A stretch of DNA of 64,000 nucleotides, from positions 248,001 to 312,000 of the forward strand of contig NZ_CP054841.1 in NCBI RefSeq assembly GCF_013363755.1, written 5' to 3'. The DNA comes from Comamonas antarctica. Its GTDB lineage: Bacteria > Pseudomonadota > Gammaproteobacteria > Burkholderiales > Burkholderiaceae_C. This document shows, one piece after another, positions 17,528-24,790 of this stretch. How positions within the stretch are numbered: the stretch's first letter is position 1; each line of letters starts with the position of its first letter. Position numbers and translations under genes: made by a program. Under the pieces are notes generated by a model. The model was not told the origin of the DNA, ran no database searches, and saw nothing but the letters and a program-made list of their open reading frames with translations.

Positions 17528-17867
17528 CGCGGGCAATGCCGACCGGCGCCCGGTGGAGTGTTGCGCTGGGGCGCGAATGGCTGGCGCAGCTTCATACCGG
17601 CGAGATCCAGGCGGTGGCCGATTACGCCCGCTGCGCCGGGCGGCTGCGTGCTGCGCGCACGCAATGCTTCGGGAGAGCATCCGTTCGAGACGTCGGATGC
17701 GCAGTTCGACTTGATCAGCAGCTATTTCGTCGCGCCGGCTGATGACGAAGGGTTCGACGTGGTGCGCCATCGGACACCGTGACGCACGCCGACAGGCCCG
17801 GCGCGAATGGGGGCGGCATTAAGCGCTATGCTTGGCCTCCCCTCACTCTCCGGACTCTTGCGCACCC

Positions 17868-18755
17868 ATGCCGACATCGAAGCCCGCCGTACTGGTCACC
17901 GCAGCCACCGGCCGCATTGGCGGCAGTGTCGTGCGCAGCCTCGCAGAGGACGATTCCATCTCCCTGGTTGCGGGCGTGCGTTCGGCGGCGAAGGCGCAAG
18001 CCCTTGCCGACCAGGGCATACGCAGCGTGCTGCTGGACTTCGACAAGCCGCAAACCCTGGGCCCGGCGCTGGCAGGAATCGACCGCGTGTTTCTTGCCAC
18101 CGGCTACAGCGTGGACATGCTGCGCCAGAGCAAGGAATTCCTCGATGCGGCCAAAAAGGCCGGCGTGCGGCATGTGGCGCATCTGGGCGCCTGCGGCCCG
18201 GACGACACCAGCGTCGCCCACTGGGCCTGGCATCAGCTCGTGGAGCGCTATATCGAGTGGAGCGGCTTCTCGTTCACGCATCTGCGGCCCGAAGCCTTCA
18301 TGCAGAACCTTTTGCACTACGACGGCACCCAGGCCACACACCGGGGCGTGGTCCGGCAGTTCATCGGCGACGCGCGCATCAGCTGGGTCGATGGCGACGA
18401 CGTGGCGCTGGTGGCCAGCCGCGCCTTGCTGCAGCCGCAGTTGCACGCCGGGCAGACCTACCGGCTGGGCTACGATGCCAAGTCCTATGCCGAGGTCGCG
18501 GCCATCATGACCGCCGTGCTGGGCCAGCCGTTCCGCTACGAAGCGCAGCCGCCCGAAGTCTTCCTGGAGGAGATGCGCGCCGCGGGCGCCGAGATGGCCT
18601 ATATGGCCTGCGTCTACGACAGCTTCAAGCGCACCGCCAGCGGCGCGATTCCGGGTGTCGACCAGACCTTCGACAACTTCGCGGCGATCACCGGCAGGCA
18701 ACCCGTGAAGTGGGAAGAATTCGTGCGCAAGCACCGCACGGCACTGGCTTACTGA
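17868..18755 (+). CDS. NmrA-like NAD(P)-binding protein (atypical SDR)
   Basis: ATG 17868 (MPTSKPAVLVTAATGRIGGS) gives 295 residues. The GxxGxxG motif TAATGRIGGSVV at residues 10-21, then RSAAKAQALADQGIRSVLLDF and LRPEAFMQNLL, are typical of NmrA/atypical SDR proteins such as QorB-like quinone reductases or redox sensors. The classical YxxxK catalytic pair is not evident. Monocistronic; convergent with the DUF3299 gene. Enzyme or sensor role cannot be settled from sequence. Confidence 0.83.
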   Translation: MPTSKPAVLVTAATGRIGGSVVRSLAEDDSISLVAGVRSAAKAQALADQGIRSVLLDFDKPQTLGPALAGIDRVFLATGYSVDMLRQSKEFLDAAKKAGVRHVAHLGACGPDDTSVAHWAWHQLVERYIEWSGFSFTHLRPEAFMQNLLHYDGTQATHRGVVRQFIGDARISWVDGDDVALVASRALLQPQLHAGQTYRLGYDAKSYAEVAAIMTAVLGQPFRYEAQPPEVFLEEMRAAGAEMAYMACVYDSFKRTASGAIPGVDQTFDNFAAITGRQPVKWEEFVRKHRTALAY

Positions 18756-18777
18756 GAGCGCCGGCGCGGCGCCCGGG

Positions 18778-19347
18778 TCAGCGCCGCTTGTCCGAATAAA
18801 GCTCCAGCCCATTCGCCTGCATCCGATACCCGCTCTGCCCCATCTCGGTCTTTTCGCGCCCGGTGCGCAGCACGCCGGTGAGCCAGACCGCATCCATGGA
18901 TTTGGCCAGCCGCGAGGGCTTGTCCAGCCTCACATGGATGATCTGGTTCGCGGGCGGCGGCGGCGTGTGGATGCAGGCGCCGAAATACGGCACCAGCAGG
19001 AATTCGCGCAGGCCTTCGCGGCCCTCCTCCAGCGGCACCACATAGCCGGGCAGGCGCACGGCGCGGCCGTTCATGGCCTGGTTGACGGGCGCTTCGTCCC
19101 AGCGCTGGCGCAGGCGCGCCAGCAGTTGCTGGGCGCGCGGGTCGGAGTCGGACAACTGGTCCGGATTCACGCCTTCGAGGCCGGCGGCGGGGTCCCAGCC
19201 GGCAGGGACCAGGGCGTCCCAGGAGATGGTTTCGGGCGCCGGCTTGGCGGGCGCGGCGCGGCCGGCGCCAGCCAGCGGTGCGGCGAAGGCCAGCGCCAGC
19301 CACTGGCAGGCCAGTCGCCGGGACGTGGATGGGAGGGTGCGAACCAT
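18778..19347 (-). CDS. DUF3299 secreted protein
   Basis: 189 residues with an N-terminal signal region (about 1-31, hydrophobic LACQWLALAFAAPLAG). The DUF3299 core is clear: WDALVPAGWDP, VRLPGYVVPLE, FLLVPYFGACIHTPPPPANQ and VWLTGVLRT. The conserved GACIHTPPPP motif includes a Cys and His that could bind metal. Family members are linked with ABC-type export or metal-handling genes; function is unknown. It lies about 30 bp downstream of the Sel1-repeat gene on the same strand, a possible two-gene unit. Confidence 0.85.
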   Translation of the reverse strand: MVRTLPSTSRRLACQWLALAFAAPLAGAGRAAPAKPAPETISWDALVPAGWDPAAGLEGVNPDQLSDSDPRAQQLLARLRQRWDEAPVNQAMNGRAVRLPGYVVPLEEGREGLREFLLVPYFGACIHTPPPPANQIIHVRLDKPSRLAKSMDAVWLTGVLRTGREKTEMGQSGYRMQANGLELYSDKRR

Positions 19348-19380
19348 GGAGGCTCCTGGTAACTGCGTGGCCGGAATTTT

Positions 19381-20256
19381 TTAGCGGCTAAAAGGCGAGG
19401 CCGCCATGCGCGGCCCGGAGAAGCTGCGCGTTTCATGTTCATGGTCGTCGTGCGGCGCCACGCCCTCGCGCGAGCGCCGCAGCCAGACCTGGGCCAGCGT
19501 CGCGTCCTGGGGCACGCCGTAGCCGCGCGCGTAGTTCTGTCCCAGCGCCTTCTGCGCCGACGGGTTGCCGGCCAGTGCCGCCTCCTGCAGCCAGCGCAGC
19601 GCTGCGGGCAGGTCGCGGCGCACGCCGTGGCCGGCCTCGTACAAGCGGTAGAGCTCGTATTGGCTCTTGGACGCGCAGGGCGCATCGGCATGCGCCGTCT
19701 TGGCGTACCAGGCGTGCGCCTGCTTGCCGTCCTTGGCCACGCCGCCCGTGCCATCGCGGTAGAAATCGCCGACCATGCATTGCGCGGTGACCGAGCCCGC
19801 CGCAGCGGCCTGGCGGAACCAGCGCAACGCGGTGGCCAGGTCGCGCGGCGCTGCTCTGCTGCCGTTGAGATAGGCAAACGCCAGCTCGAGCTGCGCCGGA
19901 ACATGCCCCTTGGCCGCCGCTTGCTGCAGCAGGCCCAGCGCGCGCGGCAGGTCCGCGGCGGCGCCGGTCTGGCCGCGGTAGTGGCGGCTGAGCGCATGCA
20001 GGGCCGCGGCATGGCCGCTGGCCGCGGCCTGTTCGTAGAGCTGCAGGCTGCGCTCGCGGTCCAGCGCGACGCCGCTGCCCTGGCTGTAGCGGTTGGCCAG
20101 TGTATAGCGCGCGCTGGCCGAGCCTTGCAGTGCCTGGCGCTGCAGCTGATCGAGGTCCGGGCTGCTGGCGGCGGCGCTGGCGCAGGCCAGGGCCAGCAGC
20201 AGCGCGGCAGGGCGCAGCCGCTTGCGGGGGGACGGGAGAGTGTCCATGGTCGTCAT
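19381..20256 (-). CDS. Sel1-like repeat protein, secreted, 291 aa
   Basis: Signal peptide at about residues 8-31 (ALLLALACASAAASS) followed by at least six Sel1/TPR-like repeats of about 36 residues, for example ASARYTLANRYSQGSGV, ALGLLQQAAAKGHVPAQLEL and SAQKALGQNYARGYGVPQD. Such solenoids mediate protein-protein contacts in the periplasm. A MET start three codons later (20247) is equally possible. The stop codon lies in the palindromic string TTTTTTAGCGGCTAAAA, which recurs near 42330. Confidence 0.85.
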   Translation of the reverse strand: MTTMDTLPSPRKRLRPAALLLALACASAAASSPDLDQLQRQALQGSASARYTLANRYSQGSGVALDRERSLQLYEQAAASGHAAALHALSRHYRGQTGAAADLPRALGLLQQAAAKGHVPAQLELAFAYLNGSRAAPRDLATALRWFRQAAAAGSVTAQCMVGDFYRDGTGGVAKDGKQAHAWYAKTAHADAPCASKSQYELYRLYEAGHGVRRDLPAALRWLQEAALAGNPSAQKALGQNYARGYGVPQDATLAQVWLRRSREGVAPHDDHEHETRSFSGPRMAASPFSR

Positions 20257-20322
20257 CCTGGGCAGGGAGCAAGAATGCGATCCCCGCGGCCGCGTTGCAC
20301 GGCCGCGGGGATCCGCGCTGCA

Positions 20323-22695
20323 TCAGCGGAAGGTCTGCGCCGGGTTGCCCGCGGGCACCACGATTTCGCTGGCCGGCGTGAGCGAGATCGTCACCGTATT
20401 GCCGCTGGTGATGCGCGCCAGGATCTGCTGGGCCTCCTCCAGCGTCGCCACGCGCTGCGTGCGCAGCACCTCGGGCGGATGGAACGTGCCCTTGGCGGCA
20501 TGCACCGACTCCACCGGGCCGCCGCTATAGGTCACGCTGCGACCCAGGCCCGGGCTGTTCTGCACGAAGCCATCCGGGATATAGCCCTTGTACCCGGGGT
20601 CCTGCACATCGATCGAGACCTGCACGAAGTAGCCGTCCGGATCATTGGTGTAGCGGTCGGTGGCGGTGACGATGCCCTCGGCCAGCAGCGGCAGCGCGGG
20701 GTTCTTGTTCTGCGCGCCGACAAAGCCCTGGATGATCTTGCCGCCATCGAGCAGCCTGGCCGACACGTTCGTCAAGCCGTTCTCGCGCCCGGGCTTGAAC
20801 GGGCCCGAGGTCTCGATGCTCTTGTAGGTCGCGTTGTTGGCGTCGCTGGCCTTGTACGAAGCCACCGAGCGGCGCTTTTCCAGCTGGTTGGAGAACTCGC
20901 CGGTGAGCTTCTGGCCGTTGACCAGCGGCGAGTCATGGACCTTGCGGTTCATGGCGTCGAACATGGTCAGCTGCCTGGACACATTCGCCGGGTCGCGGTT
21001 GTAGGCCTTGAGCGCCTGGAACACTTCGACGATGGGGAACTGGTTCGTGTGCTGGGGCGAGACGAAATCCACATCGAGGTTGTTTTGCAGGTAGCTGAAG
21101 CCATGCTGGAACGACAGGCGCAGCCAGCCGTTGGCGGGCGTCGGGCTGTTGAGCCCGTTGAAGCCATAGCCGCCGTGGTAGCCAAAGGTATAGAACTGGT
21201 TGTCGGCCGGGTTCTTGACCTTGAACAGCATGTTGGTGGTGCCGGGCGTATGGCCGGGCGACCAGATCACCTTGATCTGCACATTGCCGTAGTCATACCA
21301 CTTGTCGTACTCGTAGAAGTTGCTGGTGCGCGCGCGGATCACGGTTTCCGAGGCGGGCAGCGCGCCGGCAATGTTCCAGGTGTTGCCCTGCAGGTCGCTC
21401 TTGACGCCTTCGACGTCCTCGCGCGAGGCCCAGAGCTTGATGGGCTTGCCGGCGTTGTCCATCATCTTCAGCTGCTCGACCACCGTGCCGTAGTGGTCGC
21501 CATGGCCGTGCGTGAGCCAGATGTCGGTGACCGAGCGCGGGTCCACGCCCATCAACTCCATGTTCTTCCAGTACTGGTAGCCGCTGTTGGGCCAGCCGGC
21601 ATCGATCTTGATGACCTTGTCGTCGGACGGATCATTGGGCGTGCCCATGTCGGCCTTGAGGATGTACGAGGCCACTTCGTTGTCGCCCACGTAGTACATG
21701 GTGTTCTTCACCATCTCGAAGGGCTCGGTGCTGCGCGTGTAGGGCGCGGCCGTGACGCCGGTGGCGTTGATGCTCATGAAGGGCTGGCCGGAGACCGGGT
21801 CGCTGCCCTTGTCCGCCAGCATCGGGCTTTGCGACGGCACTTCCCAGACCGGCTTGCCGTCCGAAGTGGACTGCGGCGTGAAATACCAGACGGCCTTGAC
21901 CTTGGCATTGTCGGCGCCTTCGTAGTTGTCGTCGAACAGCACATAAACCGCCTGGCGCGCGGTGGTCGCATAGTCGTAGTTCGCGGTCACGGGCAGGTCG
22001 GCCAGCGACGAGACCCGGCTCTTGCTGTAGTCCGAGGTGTCGACGTTGTAGATCTTCGCGTCGGCCGCGAGCGTATAGGTTTCCTCGTAGCGGCGGATCG
22101 GCTGCGCATAGGCGCGGCCGGCCTGGTCGGCACTCACGCTGGTGCCGTCGCCCACGGTGATGGTGCTGTCGGTCTTGTGGTAGACCCAGCCCGCGGCCAC
22201 CATGCGGCCCGGCGTGCCGTCATGGCGCGTCACGGCCGCACCGTATTTCTTCAGGTTGAACTGGGCATTGGCCGACTTGCCCTTTTGCAGGATCACATTG
22301 AAGGTCTGCGCCGCGTCCGCTGCGAGTGCCACGCGCGCGCCCGCGCCGGGGATCCAGTCGATCAGATTGCCTTCGACGAGATTGGCCTGCAGCGCCGTGG
22401 CCACTTCGGACGACACCGACGGCGTGCGCAGGTACTCGACGCCGCTGGCGGTGAGCACCGGCACGCTGACCACCTGGCCGCCCGCGGCGTCGGAGGTGAC
22501 GGCGGCGGCGCCATAGACCAGACCGGCATCGCGGAAGTTCTTCACCACCGGCACCGTGGGCTCGGGAGTGGGCGCGGGACCCGGGCCGGGGCCTGCACTG
22601 CCGCCGCTGCCGCCATCGCTGCCGCCGCAGGCGACCAGCGCCGCCGTGGCCAGCGCCACCGGCAGCATCTTCCATTTGAATTGAACCATCTGCAT
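20323..22695 (-). CDS. Metallo-beta-lactamase-fold lipoprotein, 790 aa
   Basis: ATG 22695 is preceded by AAGGAGACAAC. A lipobox (LVAC, Cys23) after a short hydrophobic segment marks an outer-membrane or periplasmic lipoprotein, followed by a Gly/Pro-rich linker. The hydrolase motif THGHGDHYG places metal ligands at His396, His398, Asp400 and His401, with SPGHTPGTTNML later. Flanking regions of about 350 and 300 residues are unlike short beta-lactamases; length and C-terminal part recall large MBL-fold hydrolases such as sulfatase or polymer-degrading enzymes, but the substrate is unknown. Upstream come a candidate leader peptide, a terminator and twin palindromes, implying control at two levels. 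Confidence 0.8.
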   Translation of the reverse strand: MQMVQFKWKMLPVALATAALVACGGSDGGSGGSAGPGPGPAPTPEPTVPVVKNFRDAGLVYGAAAVTSDAAGGQVVSVPVLTASGVEYLRTPSVSSEVATALQANLVEGNLIDWIPGAGARVALAADAAQTFNVILQKGKSANAQFNLKKYGAAVTRHDGTPGRMVAAGWVYHKTDSTITVGDGTSVSADQAGRAYAQPIRRYEETYTLAADAKIYNVDTSDYSKSRVSSLADLPVTANYDYATTARQAVYVLFDDNYEGADNAKVKAVWYFTPQSTSDGKPVWEVPSQSPMLADKGSDPVSGQPFMSINATGVTAAPYTRSTEPFEMVKNTMYYVGDNEVASYILKADMGTPNDPSDDKVIKIDAGWPNSGYQYWKNMELMGVDPRSVTDIWLTHGHGDHYGTVVEQLKMMDNAGKPIKLWASREDVEGVKSDLQGNTWNIAGALPASETVIRARTSNFYEYDKWYDYGNVQIKVIWSPGHTPGTTNMLFKVKNPADNQFYTFGYHGGYGFNGLNSPTPANGWLRLSFQHGFSYLQNNLDVDFVSPQHTNQFPIVEVFQALKAYNRDPANVSRQLTMFDAMNRKVHDSPLVNGQKLTGEFSNQLEKRRSVASYKASDANNATYKSIETSGPFKPGRENGLTNVSARLLDGGKIIQGFVGAQNKNPALPLLAEGIVTATDRYTNDPDGYFVQVSIDVQDPGYKGYIPDGFVQNSPGLGRSVTYSGGPVESVHAAKGTFHPPEVLRTQRVATLEEAQQILARITSGNTVTISLTPASEIVVPAGNPAQTFR

Positions 22696-22756
22696 GTTGT
22701 CTCCTTGTTTGCTGGCACGAAATACCGGGGCTTGCACTGCAGGCAGCGCATGCGCG

Positions 22757-22776
22757 CGAAAAAAACCCGGCGTGTG
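22757..22776 (-). terminator. Intrinsic terminator in the leader of the MBL lipoprotein gene
   Basis: Reading leftward, ACCCGGC-loop-GCCGGGT is followed by a run of seven T. It lies between the small frame at 22801-22845 and the lipoprotein start (22695), so it would stop a transcript before the structural gene, the position expected for an attenuator. Confidence 0.7.
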
Positions 22777-22800
22777 GCCGGGTGAAACGCCTTGCAGCGC

Positions 22801-22845
22801 TTATGGGGCGGCAATGCCGGAAGCAACCGTGTGGGATGTTGACAT
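22801..22845 (-). CDS. Candidate leader peptide, 14 aa
   Basis: An ATG at 22845 preceded by CGGAGACCCC encodes MSTSHTVASGIAAP and stops at 22801, 25 bp before the intrinsic terminator. The good ribosome-binding site, very short length and position between a promoter-like region and a terminator fit a translated leader for attenuation. The peptide has no run of one amino acid, so a classical starvation-sensing mechanism is not obvious; it has two Ser, two Thr and three Ala. It may instead be a chance frame. Confidence 0.4.
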   Translation of the reverse strand: MSTSHTVASGIAAP

Positions 22846-22877
22846 GGGGTCTCCGGCGGGCGTATGGTGAACTAAAA

Positions 22878-22920
22878 GATAACGTTACCATTTACGGTTT
22901 CGGCAATTGTTAACGTTATC
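22878..22920. promoter_or_regulatory. Twin TAACGTTA palindromes, likely operator
   Basis: GATAACGTTA at 22878-22887 and its exact inverse TAACGTTATC at 22911-22920. The inner 8-mer TAACGTTA is itself a perfect palindrome, and the two copies are 31 bp apart, about three helical turns. This is the only AT-rich part of the 410-bp gap before the lipoprotein gene and probably holds its promoter. No regulator gene is adjacent. Confidence 0.65.
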
Positions 22921-23106
22921 TTCATGAATTTATCCCGGGCAAACCCGCAGATGGCCCAGTGAATGGCGTGTACAGCACAGCCTGCGCACGGCGTTGAGGG
23001 AGCGCGGGATCGGCGCCGGCGCTGCAGATTGCCGCTGCGGCGGGCGCGGGCGCGGGAAGCGCGATGGGCGTCCCAACAGGCCGCCGGAAGGACCGGCGCT
23101 CTCCTT

Positions 23107-24789
23107 CTACGGCGTGCCCGCGCCCACGCAGCCTTGCAGCGCCGGATCCCGCATGTCATAGCGCGCGGGTGCCAGCAGCGCCACCAGGCCGCAGCCCAGC
23201 GCGCCCTGCCAGTGCAGATAGTCATGCCCGCTGGCATTTTCGCGCTGCGTCACGGCCAGGCCGCGCGCGCGCAGGATATCGGCGAGTTCGCGGTTGGTTT
23301 CAAGAATGCCTTCGCGGCCGCCGCGGCCGCTTTCAAACCAGCCGGCGTCGAGGTAAAAGCGCACCGCGGGCACGGGCGCGGGCAGCCCCTGCCAGGCGCG
23401 CTGCATCCAGCCGGGCTTTCCTTCTGCCGGAGCCCACCAGTACGAGCCCGACAGGCTCAGCACATTGCCGAACAGCTCGGGATGGGTCAGCCCCAGATAG
23501 GACGACACCAGTCCGCCATAGCTGCTGCCCGCGACCACGGTGCGGCGCGCGGTCTGCGCCAGGCCCTGGCGCTTGGCCCAGGGCATCAGCTCCTCGGCCA
23601 TGAAGCGCGCGAACTGCGGATTCGGCGGCAGCTCGGTGCCGCGCGCCTCAGGGCTGGCGTTGCCGACGATCAGCGCCGCCATGGGCGGCAGCAGGCCGTC
23701 GGCCACCAGGTTGTCGAGGATGCGCGGCGTGGGCACGTCATGCACATAGGATTGGGCGTCGAACAGCACCAGCAGCGCCTGTGGATCGGCGCCCGCGGGG
23801 ACGTAGGTCCAGACATCGCGATGGTTGCCGAGAATGGCGCTGTCGATGCTGTGGCGCGTCAGCGTGCCCTGCGCCACGCCGGCGCGCGCCTTGACCCAGG
23901 GCTGGGGCGGCGCCTTGGAGAGCACCAGGCTCGAGCGCCCCTGGAAACGGTCCTGCGCGCCGCTCCACGACGAGGCGGGAAAGGGCTGGCGGTTGAGCGG
24001 ATCGCGCTGCATGGTCGCCAGGATCATGCGCCGCTGCTGCGCCGCCTGGGCCGCGGGCAGTTGCGGCACGTCGGGAGCAAAGGCATAGCTCAGGCGCGTG
24101 CGCGGATCGAGCACCGCCGAAGTCCACCAGACATCGCTGCCCGCCAGGCGCTGCAGCGGGTCGTGATTGCCGCTCGGGTTGCCGAACAAACGCACATTGG
24201 TATTGCCCTGGTCGCGCCAGACAAACGTCACCAGCAGCTTGCCATCGCTCCAGGGCTCGACCCAGGGCGTGCCACGCTGCTGCGCTTCGCGCCAGAAGGC
24301 GGCACTCGCTGCTTCGCCCTCGCCTCGGGCCAGCGCCTGCTGCAAGGCTTGCAGGCGCGGACCCATCTGCGCCGGGGCCGCGGGCAGTGGCTGGGGACCG
24401 TCGCTGGGCCAGCCTCCGAGCAGCTTCAGCGCGTAGCTCTGCGACGTGGCCGAGGGCGCGGCTGGCGTGACCCAGAGTTGCTCCTGCTGCGCACCCTGGC
24501 TGTACCAGGTGGCGGTCTGCACGCCGCGGCCGTTTTCCGCCAGGCGGCGCAGATGGCGGCCCTGCGCATCGCGCAGGTCCAGGTTCACGCCCGCGCCTTC
24601 GAACTGGATCTGCACCACATGCCTTGCCGGCAACTCCAGCGCCAGCGCACGCGGCTGCATCTGCACTTCGCCCTGCACTGCCGGCCAGGCGGGTGCCGCG
24701 GCGGCGGCTTCGGCGGCGCCAACCCATTGGCAGGTCAGGGCCAGCACGGCCGCGGCGGCCCCGTGAGCGGACCAGGAAATATTGGTCAT
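23107..24789 (-). CDS. Enterochelin-esterase-like alpha/beta hydrolase, secreted
   Basis: 560 residues with a signal peptide (about 1-25). The N-terminal part is an enterochelin-esterase-type beta-sandwich (LFGNPSGNHDPLQRLAGSDV); the C-terminal part is an esterase D/Fes hydrolase domain with nucleophile motif GSSYGG (Ser423), LSLSGSYWW and the catalytic His in SGHDYLHW. Such enzymes hydrolyse tri-catecholate lactones to release iron. It begins one base after the TonB receptor stop, so both are co-transcribed under the Fur box at 27 kb. The signal peptide suggests periplasmic cleavage, unlike cytosolic E. coli Fes. Confidence 0.88.
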   Translation of the reverse strand: MTNISWSAHGAAAAVLALTCQWVGAAEAAAAAPAWPAVQGEVQMQPRALALELPARHVVQIQFEGAGVNLDLRDAQGRHLRRLAENGRGVQTATWYSQGAQQEQLWVTPAAPSATSQSYALKLLGGWPSDGPQPLPAAPAQMGPRLQALQQALARGEGEAASAAFWREAQQRGTPWVEPWSDGKLLVTFVWRDQGNTNVRLFGNPSGNHDPLQRLAGSDVWWTSAVLDPRTRLSYAFAPDVPQLPAAQAAQQRRMILATMQRDPLNRQPFPASSWSGAQDRFQGRSSLVLSKAPPQPWVKARAGVAQGTLTRHSIDSAILGNHRDVWTYVPAGADPQALLVLFDAQSYVHDVPTPRILDNLVADGLLPPMAALIVGNASPEARGTELPPNPQFARFMAEELMPWAKRQGLAQTARRTVVAGSSYGGLVSSYLGLTHPELFGNVLSLSGSYWWAPAEGKPGWMQRAWQGLPAPVPAVRFYLDAGWFESGRGGREGILETNRELADILRARGLAVTQRENASGHDYLHWQGALGCGLVALLAPARYDMRDPALQGCVGAGTP

Positions 24790-24790
24790 A

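Noticed and set aside
19435..22785. A 1116-codon open frame on the plus strand
   Set aside because: It is antisense to the Sel1-repeat and MBL lipoprotein genes, has a His/Arg/Gly-rich composition typical of shadow frames and no recognisable domain.
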